From contig JAKSDL010000081.1 in the NCBI GenBank assembly GCA_022360105.1, positions 1 through 42,381 on the forward strand: 42,381 nucleotides of DNA, written 5' to 3'. This DNA is from Pseudomonadota bacterium (lineage in GTDB: Bacteria; SAR324; XYD2-FULL-50-16; JAHJRI01). The notes beneath the pieces are model-generated. The model saw only the letters and a program-made list of their open reading frames with translations. It was not told the origin of the DNA and searched no databases. The translations under genes and the position numbers were made by a program. Numbering within the stretch: position 1 is the stretch's first letter; each line of letters starts with the position of its first letter. This document shows positions 36,037 through 42,381 of this stretch, piece after piece.

Positions 36037-37257
36037 ATGGCAATTTTGTTTTTTGCAATCGGTGTTCTCTCTTTTCTTTACAGTTACGTAGGATGGAAAC
36101 TGCTTGTTCCCCTGGGTCTGGGACAACCATGGAAAGTCATGGTTTGGATCATACTGTTTATTATAGCCATGCTGCCTCTCCTTTCCATCCTTTTGCGTTT
36201 CAATCGCATTGAAACAGTCGCCAACGATGTAATCGCCTGGCTGGGATACATCTCGCTTGGTTTTGTGTCTTTGCTTTTCTTTTTTCTCCTGCTAAAAGAC
36301 GCTCTTTGGGTTGCATCAATAGCTGTAGCCAAAATAGCTTCATTTTTTCAGGGAGAAGCTGCACAACATAATACTATTCTGTCAGCTTCCGGGGAAGAAC
36401 GTAGGCAACTGTTGTGGTCAACACTGAATATGGCCATTCTGGGGGTATCGGGTGTGATGACCTGCATTGGTTATATTCAAGCCAAACACCGCATGAAAAC
36501 CATAAGGGTTACAATTCCGATTAAAGACTTACCGGAAGATTTGGAAGGTCTCCGGATAGTTCAGATTTCCGATATTCACGTTGGTCCCACCATCAAACGA
36601 AAATTCACCGAGGAAGTCGTGCAACGGGTTAACTTGTTAAATCCCGATATCGTGGCTTTAACCGGCGATCTGGTCGATGGTTCCGTTGAACACCTTGCTG
36701 ACGATGTCGAACCTCTGAAAAACCTGTCTGCAAAATACGGTAAGTTTTTTGTTACCGGCAACCATGAATATTACTCCGGAGTCTACAGTTGGATTGAAAA
36801 AGTTAAGGAGCTCGATTTCGAAGTTTTGCTTAACCAGCATAAGGTGCTGAAACCCAATCAATCCGAACTGGTTATGGGAGGTATAACTGATATCAGCGCC
36901 CGACAAATGGTCCCTTCCCATCAATCAGATCCTGTAGCCTCATTGGCAGGAGCCCCACCAAACACTGTAAAAATATTGTTGGCACACCAGCCAGTCAGTG
37001 CTTATCAGGCAGCAAAAGCCGGATATGATATACAGTTATCGGGACATACCCACGGAGGACAGTATTTTCCGTTTTCCAGGCTGGTAAAATGGCAGCAGCC
37101 TTTTTTGGCCGGACTTTATAAACATGAAAACACCTGGGTTTATGTAAACAGGGGAACTGGTTACTGGGGACCGCCAATCCGTTTAGGACCGCCTGCAGAG
37201 ATCACGGAAGTGATATTATCAGGAAGGATAACTGATCCGATTGAAGAAACGGTATAG
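36037..37257 (+). CDS. Membrane-anchored metallophosphoesterase (YkuE/YaeI type)
   Basis: A 406-residue protein with about four N-terminal membrane helices (residues 1-160, for example MAILFFAIGVLSFLYSYVG) and a calcineurin-like phosphoesterase domain at about 170-400. The binuclear metal motifs are complete: D179-x-H181, G210-D-x-x-D, G241-N-H-E and G336-H-T-H-G-G. Related YaeI/YkuE proteins act on lipid-linked phosphoesters such as UDP-diacylglucosamine, so a phospholipid or lipid A precursor substrate is possible but not shown. GGATGGAAA precedes the ATG. It is transcribed divergently from the 379-residue gene and ends 6 bp from the convergent HNH gene. Confidence 0.9.
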   Translation: MAILFFAIGVLSFLYSYVGWKLLVPLGLGQPWKVMVWIILFIIAMLPLLSILLRFNRIETVANDVIAWLGYISLGFVSLLFFFLLLKDALWVASIAVAKIASFFQGEAAQHNTILSASGEERRQLLWSTLNMAILGVSGVMTCIGYIQAKHRMKTIRVTIPIKDLPEDLEGLRIVQISDIHVGPTIKRKFTEEVVQRVNLLNPDIVALTGDLVDGSVEHLADDVEPLKNLSAKYGKFFVTGNHEYYSGVYSWIEKVKELDFEVLLNQHKVLKPNQSELVMGGITDISARQMVPSHQSDPVASLAGAPPNTVKILLAHQPVSAYQAAKAGYDIQLSGHTHGGQYFPFSRLVKWQQPFLAGLYKHENTWVYVNRGTGYWGPPIRLGPPAEITEVILSGRITDPIEETV

Positions 37258-37263
37258 TGGAGA

Positions 37264-37566
37264 TTATTCATTCAACTTGCCTTTCAAGTAATCATCCCAC
37301 TCCACGGGAAGCAGGTATTTTTTCTTGTTGTTGCATTCTTTACAGCAAGGAACGATATTGCTTTTGGTAGATTTGCCGCCTCGGCTAACCGGTATGACAT
37401 GATCCATTGTCAGACTTTTGGCAGGAAAGCGGTTTTTGCAATAATGGCACTGCCCTCTCCCCCTCAGATTCTTCCACCATTGGGTTTGCCTTAACTCTCT
37501 TGCTTTAGCCTTTTCCTTGCGCAAATGCTCTTCACTCACAGGAAAAAAATCACATTCCAGTGCCAT
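37264..37566 (-). CDS. HNH endonuclease domain protein
   Basis: A 100-residue HNH nuclease. Zinc-binding Cys pairs C40-x-x-C43 and C75-x-x-C78 frame the motif MDHVIPVSRGGKSTKSNIVP, with catalytic H56, N70 and a final N79 in ECNNKK. This matches the stand-alone McrA-like HNH proteins found in many chromosomes, whose role is unclear. The first 35 residues are helical and charged. It is downstream of purU on the same strand (80-bp gap) and its end nearly abuts the convergent metallophosphoesterase gene. No intron, phage gene or mobile element is seen around it. Confidence 0.88.
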   Translation of the reverse strand: MALECDFFPVSEEHLRKEKAKARELRQTQWWKNLRGRGQCHYCKNRFPAKSLTMDHVIPVSRGGKSTKSNIVPCCKECNNKKKYLLPVEWDDYLKGKLNE

Positions 37567-37646
37567 AAGTACTTCATTTAATTATCAATTTCTGAATTCA
37601 CATCAAAATGAGCAATATTTGGCCGTGTGTGTGTTTTTGCAAATCT

Positions 37647-38501
37647 TCAAGCAAAAACCACGGTTTTGTTGCCATGAACGATAATTCTGCTTTCCAGGTG
37701 GGCTTTCACCGCCCTGGCCAGAACAATCCTTTCTATATCCGCACCTATTTGTGCCAGATGATCCGGTGTGTGCTGGTGATTCACTCTTTGTACATCCTGC
37801 TCAATAATAGGTCCGGCATCCAGTTCGGCCGTTGCATAATGAGCTGTGGCGCCAATCATTTTCACACCTCGGTTATATGCATTTCGATACGGATTTGCAC
37901 CTTTGAACGCAGGTAAAAACGCATGATGGATATTAATAATTCTTCCGAAATATTCTTCTGTAAATGATTTGGAAAGTATCTGCATATAGCGGGCAAGCAC
38001 GACAAGATCTATATGCTGCTTTTTCAAAAGTTCCCGAATTTCATTTTCCTGTGCTTTCTTATCCCTTTGTCCGTTTATGGAAATGCAGTAAAACGGGACT
38101 CGAAATTTATCAGCAATAGGTTCCAAATCCGGATGATTGCTGATAATCATAGGAATATCACATTTTAGTTCATTTTGCTCATGTCTTACCAGGATATCGT
38201 ACAGGCAGTGGGGGGCTTTAGTTACCATTAGTGCCACCCTGGTGGGCTGATTCGAATAATGTACAGACCATTGAAGCTCAAGTTCTTTACAAAAATCGCC
38301 AAATCCTTCTTCCAGTTCCTTTCTTGACGTGCCTAAATCCCCCATATCCAGATGGACGCGCATAAAGTATTGGTTGGCCAATAAATCAACGTGTTCTCTG
38401 CAGTTTAAGATATTGAATCCTCTTTCATAAAAGAATGTACTGATTCTGGATACCAAACCTTTTTGATCTGGTGCCTGAATTAAAAACGTTATAGTTTCCA
38501 T
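37647..38501 (-). CDS. purU: Formyltetrahydrofolate deformylase
   Basis: Hydrolyses 10-formyl-tetrahydrofolate to formate and tetrahydrofolate, balancing one-carbon pools. The protein has 284 residues. An N-terminal ACT domain (METITFLIQAPDQKGLVSRI) senses ligands and a C-terminal formyltransferase-fold domain carries the active site. NIHHAFLPAFKGANPY holds the catalytic His region, and the Asp of ATAELDAGPIIEQD is present. The ATG at 38501 fits family N-termini; an in-frame TTG at 38546 would add 15 unrelated residues. A 441-bp divergent region separates it from the histidine-kinase-like gene. The HNH gene follows. Confidence 0.95.
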   Translation of the reverse strand: METITFLIQAPDQKGLVSRISTFFYERGFNILNCREHVDLLANQYFMRVHLDMGDLGTSRKELEEGFGDFCKELELQWSVHYSNQPTRVALMVTKAPHCLYDILVRHEQNELKCDIPMIISNHPDLEPIADKFRVPFYCISINGQRDKKAQENEIRELLKKQHIDLVVLARYMQILSKSFTEEYFGRIINIHHAFLPAFKGANPYRNAYNRGVKMIGATAHYATAELDAGPIIEQDVQRVNHQHTPDHLAQIGADIERIVLARAVKAHLESRIIVHGNKTVVFA

Positions 38502-38714
38502 GCTGTATTCTTGGCCAATTGGTTTAATCTTCCCAACCTCTCTCAACGCAATGACATCTTGTGTCTTGTATTCAGTTTTTCAAATCTTCCCTGACGTATT
38601 TCAGTTTCGTTTTTTTTACCGACGCTATCTCTTCTTCTAATCCTTCGAAGTCAAGGGATCGGTGTCGAGGTTTTTATTATTAAAAATGGAATTCGGTTTT
38701 ATTTTTCAATTAAG

Positions 38715-38726
38715 ATGATTAATCAT
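38715..38726. promoter_or_regulatory. Perfect 12-bp palindrome in the purU/kinase divergent region
   Basis: ATGATT/AATCAT without spacer, 214 bp upstream of purU and 217 bp upstream of the kinase-like gene. It is AT-rich and placed like an operator for either gene. No regulator gene is adjacent. Confidence 0.35.
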
Positions 38727-38729
38727 AGA

Positions 38730-38741
38730 TACCGGCAGGTA
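38730..38741. repeat. TACC-GGCA-GGTA hairpin
   Basis: TACC (38730-38733) and GGTA (38738-38741) flank GGCA. Including one more A/T pair the stem is 5 bp. The same 12 bases occur at 40019-40030 and the first 10 at 39865-39874, always between genes. Confidence 0.45.
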
Positions 38742-38942
38742 TTTAGTAAATGAGGCGATTTCTGCAAATTAACGAATATCAAACTTTCAGCAAGGTTGAT
38801 CTTTTTTCAAGAAGGTTTCTCAAAATATGATCGTTCATTAATGCCATCTGTTCAAAAGTGGATTTTTATTGAATCGTTGCAATCCCAAAGTAAAAGATGA
38901 TAATAGTAAAAAGAAGGTCAACCGCAAACCAAGGCGTAACGC

Positions 38943-39806
38943 ATGAAAAGTAATAAGTCTGAAATCATTGACTTAAACCGGGACTTTACCCAGGAGCCTT
39001 CAGATGACTACCAAACTCTGAAGCAACAATTTGAGGATCTGCAGAAGACGAGCAGAACACTCGAAATGGCACTGGAAAGGGCTGAATCTACAGTTGCCTC
39101 TCAAAGTGAGTTTTTGGCAAGCATGTCCCACGATTTGAGAACGCCTCTGCATGCTATTTTGAGCTATTCGCGATTTGGTGTAGACAAAATTGACCGTGTG
39201 GACAAGGAAAAAATTGTTAAATACTTTAGAAGCATAGAAGAAAGTGGCAAAAAGCTGCAAGAAATGCTTAACCAGATTGTCGATTTAGCCAAGTTGGAAT
39301 CCGGCAAAATGGCTTTTCAAATGTATACTATCAATCTCAACTTAATCGTTGCCGCGCTGCTCAAAGATCACAGGCAAAACCTTGATAAAAAAAACCTGAG
39401 CATCAAGACCTCATTTCCCGAAGAAACGAACCTGGTCAGCTGTGATCAAAACAAAATCGGCCAGGTCATGAACTCCTTGTTAAACAATGCCATTCATTAT
39501 TCCCCGGAGGCTGAAACCATTCACATAACAATTGAAAACAGCCCACCTAGCCAAGCTACACCGGAGCAAGCAGTAAGAATTTCCTTTCAGGATCAACGTG
39601 AAGAAAGAATACCTCAGGAAATTGTAGAGAATTTTTCCATTTTCATTGATCAGGAAAGGAAAAAAACCGGTGGCAGGGTGAACGGGATTAATCTGGCAAT
39701 AGCTTATGAGATCATTAAACATCATCATGGATCCATGCAGGCACAAAACTGCAATCCCAGGGGAGTTTCCTATCTATTCACTCTACCGCTTAATCAACCG
39801 GAGTAA
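38943..39806 (+). CDS. Soluble histidine-kinase-like protein with degenerate ATP-binding motifs
   Basis: A 287-residue protein with a short coiled-coil (about 22-58), a HisKA dimerisation domain and an HATPase-like domain. The H-box SHDLRTPLHAIL contains the phospho-acceptor H63. The N-box NSLLNNAIHYSP is good (about 177-187). The G1 box, normally DxGxGI, reads DQREERIP (217-224) and lacks both Gly. The G2 box GGRVNGINLAI is only partly conserved. ATP binding is therefore doubtful; it may be a phosphatase, phosphotransfer protein or inactive scaffold. There is no sensor or membrane segment and no response regulator next to it, so it is an orphan. AAGG lies 8 nt before the ATG. Confidence 0.85.
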   Translation: MKSNKSEIIDLNRDFTQEPSDDYQTLKQQFEDLQKTSRTLEMALERAESTVASQSEFLASMSHDLRTPLHAILSYSRFGVDKIDRVDKEKIVKYFRSIEESGKKLQEMLNQIVDLAKLESGKMAFQMYTINLNLIVAALLKDHRQNLDKKNLSIKTSFPEETNLVSCDQNKIGQVMNSLLNNAIHYSPEAETIHITIENSPPSQATPEQAVRISFQDQREERIPQEIVENFSIFIDQERKKTGGRVNGINLAIAYEIIKHHHGSMQAQNCNPRGVSYLFTLPLNQPE

Positions 39807-40276
39807 ATGACTTTTTCATCATTTAAAAACATGTAGCCTGTCGATAGCAATCTTTCCCAACCTCTACCGGCAGGAACCTTGAGCCTTGATCATTGTCTAA
39901 CCTGTGAAGTTCTGATACCGTCGTTAACATTCAAACTCATGTTTCGCACCCTTGTTTTATTCTATCAGTGGCTCTGCTGTTCACTGAGGAAGATGACTTT
40001 TACATAAAAGCTAATAGCTACCGGCAGGTAGCTTTTAGCTTTAAACTGAGCACCTTCGGTACGTTTATATGAATACTCAAAATAATGGAGCGCAGCGAGT
40101 CGTATCAAAGCTGGCAGCTGATCGCCAATAGCCAAATGCTTTTCACTGAATAGCTGATGGTGGATTTACACCATATAAATCATCTCCTGCAAAAACAGGT
40201 GCGAAACTTGAGTTCAAATATATATAACAACCTGCCTCAATTACCTGCACGGGCAGATAACCAAATTGGAGAAAAC
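39807..40276. other. Intergenic region with hairpins and short AGCT-rich repeats
   Basis: This 470-bp stretch separates the kinase-like gene from the lipoprotein gene. It contains TACCGGCAGG at 39865-39874, a 16-bp near-perfect hairpin at 40007-40042 and, from about 40080, a run of related short words (AGCTGGCAGCTGATCGCC, AATAGCC, GAATAGCTGATGG). These look like decayed palindromic intergenic repeats. An open frame from 40157 extends the lipoprotein upstream but is not used. Confidence 0.5.
40007..40042. repeat. 16-bp hairpin with GGCA loop
   Basis: AAAGCTAATAGCTACC (40007-40022) and GGTAGCTTTTAGCTTT (40027-40042) pair with a single mismatch around GGCA. It could terminate the kinase-like gene, though a T-run is missing, or be a member of a small palindromic repeat family with the hairpin at 38730. 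Confidence 0.6.
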
Positions 40277-41125
40277 ATGGGCAAAGGGATAGCTTGGAAA
40301 CTTTTTCTAGGGCTTTTTTTTCTTGTCATTACTGCCTGTTCCTCAAAGGAATACAAACCGTTGACAAAAGACTCATCACCGTCATTAAATAACTCACTCG
40401 CCGTGATGGGAATAAAGTTTGTGGAAAACTATACAGATCCGGAAACCCTAGAGGAAAAATCGTTCACAAGCTATAATATTTTGAAAGATAAAGAGCTTCT
40501 TAAGCGCAGGCAAATAGAAAAAGGATCACCAGAGTTGTTTCGTTCGCTTCACTATCTGAGTGATTTTAAGTTTCACTGGTCCGATGATAAAGGTGTTGAT
40601 CATGTAATTGTACGATTCCATAACAACCTGCTTCAATATGAAAATATTGCCCTTTATGAGCTAAAACCCGGCACCTACACCTTGAATGGTTTTCGTATGA
40701 GGCAGCTTAAGTTAAAAGAGTCAAAGAGAGGAAAAAGTGAAGATCGTTGGCATCTGTATTTCGAACAGTACAACGAAACCATCGGGACTTGGGAATTGCC
40801 TGCGGGTAAAATTGTCTATCTGGGCGATTTGACCCTGACTTTTTTCACCAAAAAAGAAAATCGTGGGTTACTTTCACCGGAGGTAGTCAACAGGGACATC
40901 ATATTACAAAAAATCGAAATCAAAGATGAATTCGAGAATATGAAATCTGCATTAAAGGAACAAAAACCCTGGTTTCCCGCTGATAAAATGCTAAACGCAG
41001 CCCAAGAGAATCAATGGGTTTACTATCAGCCATCTGCTGCAAGAAAAAAACAGGAGGAATCAGATCCGGAACAGCCACAATCTGAAAAGCAGGAACCAAA
41101 GAAGAAGGAGAACACCTTTTATTAA
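40277..41125 (+). CDS. Predicted lipoprotein of unknown function
   Basis: A 282-residue lipoprotein of no recognised family. The signal sequence MGKGIAWKLFLGLFFLVITAC ends at C21, and the following Ser-Ser would favour outer-membrane sorting under the Lol rule if that applies here. The mature part looks beta-rich in its first 180 residues (VDHVIVRFHNNLLQYENIAL, KPGTYTLNGFRM). It ends in a Lys/Glu/Pro/Gln-rich tail (about 240-282). The ATG at 40277 is chosen because GGAG lies 6 nt upstream and the signal peptide starts there; the longer frame from 40157 adds 40 polar residues. The 60-residue gene follows after 34 bp. Confidence 0.82.
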   Translation: MGKGIAWKLFLGLFFLVITACSSKEYKPLTKDSSPSLNNSLAVMGIKFVENYTDPETLEEKSFTSYNILKDKELLKRRQIEKGSPELFRSLHYLSDFKFHWSDDKGVDHVIVRFHNNLLQYENIALYELKPGTYTLNGFRMRQLKLKESKRGKSEDRWHLYFEQYNETIGTWELPAGKIVYLGDLTLTFFTKKENRGLLSPEVVNRDIILQKIEIKDEFENMKSALKEQKPWFPADKMLNAAQENQWVYYQPSAARKKQEESDPEQPQSEKQEPKKKENTFY

Positions 41126-41159
41126 CAAATCACAACAACCAATCAAAAAGAGGTCTGCC

Positions 41160-41342
41160 ATGTCAACTGTCTTCGAAAAAAAAGGTGACAATATTACCAA
41201 GGCTATCAATTACATTGATGAGCAACTTAAATCCAATAAGGACAAGAAGCTTCAAACATTGATTTCAGAAGCTGGTGCCAGATTCAACCTGACCCCCAAG
41301 GACGAAGAATATTTAATAAGGGTGTTTAAGGATAGAAAGTAG
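41160..41342 (+). CDS. Small 60-residue protein of unknown function
   Basis: A short, charged, soluble protein (ends FNLTPKDEEYLIRVFKDRK). A clear ribosome site (AAAGAGG) precedes the ATG, which, with the hairpin just downstream, supports it as a real gene. It is predicted to form two or three helices and contains no Cys. Small proteins of this shape occur in deltaproteobacteria as far as I recall, but I cannot name a family. It is probably cotranscribed with the lipoprotein gene. Confidence 0.7.
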   Translation: MSTVFEKKGDNITKAINYIDEQLKSNKDKKLQTLISEAGARFNLTPKDEEYLIRVFKDRK

Positions 41343-41352
41343 ATTTGAGGGA

Positions 41353-41374
41353 GCGGGTAAGAACATTTACCCGC
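41353..41374. terminator. Hairpin between convergent genes
   Basis: GCGGGTAA (41353-41360) and TTACCCGC (41367-41374) pair perfectly around a 6-nt loop, 10 bp after the 60-residue gene and 16 bp before the end of the convergent Fe-S protein gene. It is placed and built like a bidirectional terminator, though without a T-run on either strand. Confidence 0.6.
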
Positions 41375-41390
41375 AAAATAAGAGCAGGGA

Positions 41391-42381
41391 CTATTTGTTT
41401 TTATCAGGTTGACCTTTTTCTGATTCGGACATGATGGTATTCTCATGAACCAGATCCACCAAATCTGTCACACGAATATCATTTTCCTCTGCCACTTTCT
41501 CATACGATTCCAGGCAGGTTACACATTCCACAGCCATGGTTTTAGCCCCGGTTGCTTTGGCCATATCCATTTTTTTCTGAGTAATACCGGCGTTTAACTT
41601 CGGATTGACTTTGAAATTATAGTAGCCGCAGCACAGTGCTTTTTCACGGTTTGGTTCCATCTCCCGTAACGCATACATCTTGCTGAGCAACGCCCTGGCC
41701 GGATTCGCCAGGCCCAGTTTTCTGGTACAGTGACAACTGTCGTGAAACGTTATCATCTCCCCGGTTTCCTTTGCCCCTAATTCATCAATGTGCCCCAACA
41801 ACCATTGGGAGGTCGTCAGTACTTTCCATTTTGTATGTTTTAACTGAATCATTCGTTTCAAGCTGGCGAAGCATTCCATGCAACCCGTGACGATCTCTTT
41901 GGGTCCAATATCATCGATGACATCGGCGACATAACGATGGAGCAGTTCCGCCTCTTCGATCCTGCCTCCCATGAGTTGAGGCCATCCGCAACAACTTTTC
42001 AATCCTCCCAGCACCTCATAATTGAGGCCCAACTTATCGGCTATATCCAATGTTTTGAATTGAACCCCGGTGTGACTGAAAATATAGCAACCGAAATAAA
42101 TAAGAGTGTCACAGGATTTAAAGGTGGTTTTGTCCACATGTTGTCTGAGTCGACCCAATTTCGAGCCCGCCATTAAATTAAATCCCTTTATGACCAGTTC
42201 CTTGCCAAACGACTTCTTTTCAGGCTTATGTGGATTCCACCCACTGATTCCTTTGGCTTTGTAGTAGCTAAAATGATGTTTTGGAGTTTCGTTTGCTATC
42301 GCTTTTTGTTTAAGCTTTATCATCAATACATCCCGCTGCACACCCGCAGGGCAGGCTACAGTGCATTCACCGCATTGAATG
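41391..42381 (-). CDS. Iron-sulfur protein with ferredoxin motif and two CCG domains (HdrC/HdrB or GlcF-like), 5'-partial
   Basis: The C-terminal 329 residues of a longer protein whose start lies beyond the window. At the edge, the frame reads IQCGECTVACPAG, the end of a CxxCxxxCP [4Fe-4S] site. The base before it fits the third position of TGC, so a CxxCxxCxxxCP ligand set is likely. Two CCG domains follow, each with Cys, CC and CxxC (KSCCGWP...GCMECF and ALCCGYY...ECVTCLES). These bind special Fe-S clusters in heterodisulfide reductase HdrB, glycolate oxidase GlcF and LldE-type proteins. It probably passes electrons to or from quinone or thiol partners, which are outside the window. A GTG at 42341 is internal, not a start. 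Confidence 0.88.
   Translation of the reverse strand, partial: IQCGECTVACPAGVQRDVLMIKLKQKAIANETPKHHFSYYKAKGISGWNPHKPEKKSFGKELVIKGFNLMAGSKLGRLRQHVDKTTFKSCDTLIYFGCYIFSHTGVQFKTLDIADKLGLNYEVLGGLKSCCGWPQLMGGRIEEAELLHRYVADVIDDIGPKEIVTGCMECFASLKRMIQLKHTKWKVLTTSQWLLGHIDELGAKETGEMITFHDSCHCTRKLGLANPARALLSKMYALREMEPNREKALCCGYYNFKVNPKLNAGITQKKMDMAKATGAKTMAVECVTCLESYEKVAEENDIRVTDLVDLVHENTIMSESEKGQPDKNK

Larger units (their letters stand above)
38502..38942. other. Divergent intergenic region between purU and the histidine-kinase-like gene
   Basis: This 441-bp AT-rich region should hold promoters for purU (-) and the kinase-like gene (+). It contains the perfect palindrome ATGATTAATCAT at 38715-38726 and, 3 bp on, TACCGGCAGGTA at 38730-38741. 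A tetrahydrofolate riboswitch consensus was looked for upstream of purU and not recognised. No gene is supported. Confidence 0.45.

Noticed and set aside
37264..37566. HNH gene as a homing endonuclease or mobile element
   Set aside because: No intron, intein, phage or transposase sequence is present around it.
38502..38546. Upstream TTG start for purU
   Set aside because: The ATG at 38501 begins exactly at the ACT domain; the added residues have no family match.

Overview
The window looks like chromosomal core DNA of a Gram-negative bacterium with moderate AT content. Supporting envelope genes are a LysM/M23 lipoprotein, a YibQ-type divergent polysaccharide deacetylase, a PBP4-type carboxypeptidase and a SurA/PpiC-type lipoprotein. 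Class III FBPase, a GlpX relative, an FmdE-like protein and an Hdr/GlcF-type CCG iron-sulfur protein sit beside ordinary housekeeping genes (lon, miaA, leuA, guaB, mfd, aroK, purU). This mix suggests a deltaproteobacterium-like lineage; SAR324 or a relative is only a guess. No rRNA, tRNA, CRISPR array, insertion sequence, integrase or phage gene was seen.

Layout. 1-887 has no convincing gene. 888-2664 (+) holds a divergent HD-GYP protein and a PilZ protein, a plausible cyclic-di-GMP pair, closed by two hairpins. 2914-7162 (+) holds class III fructose-1,6-bisphosphatase, a GlpX homologue with a damaged metal site, and the deacetylase. 7326-14459 (-) is a block of four large proteins without recognisable enzymatic domains: a protein with a basic/proline-rich tail, two tandemly duplicated TPR proteins, and a 629-residue protein. 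The last has a shorter paralogue 20 kb away (34817-35956). 14965-16231 (-) is an M23 peptidase/FmdE-like pair. 16817-19990 (+) is a 1057-residue protein of unknown family.

19953-23907 (-) is lon-miaA followed by a small GGQ release-factor-like protein. 24141-28444 (-) is guaB, a PBP4-type peptidase and leuA behind a promoter that overlaps the mfd start region. 28673-34827 (+) is mfd, a SurA-like lipoprotein, shikimate kinase and a CPBP-type intramembrane protease. The remainder holds a membrane metallophosphoesterase, an HNH nuclease with purU, an orphan soluble histidine-kinase-like protein, a lipoprotein with a 60-residue protein, and the C-terminal part of an HdrC/HdrB-like protein cut by the window edge.

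Best candidates for undescribed biology: (1) the block of unknown cytoplasmic proteins at 7.3-14.5 kb with its relative at 34.8 kb and possibly the 1057-residue protein; (2) the GlpX homologue lacking metal ligands next to an intact class III FBPase; (3) the release-factor-like protein encoded behind lon and miaA; (4) a loose set of TACC...GGTA intergenic hairpins. All domain calls come from reading motifs by eye; no database search was run.
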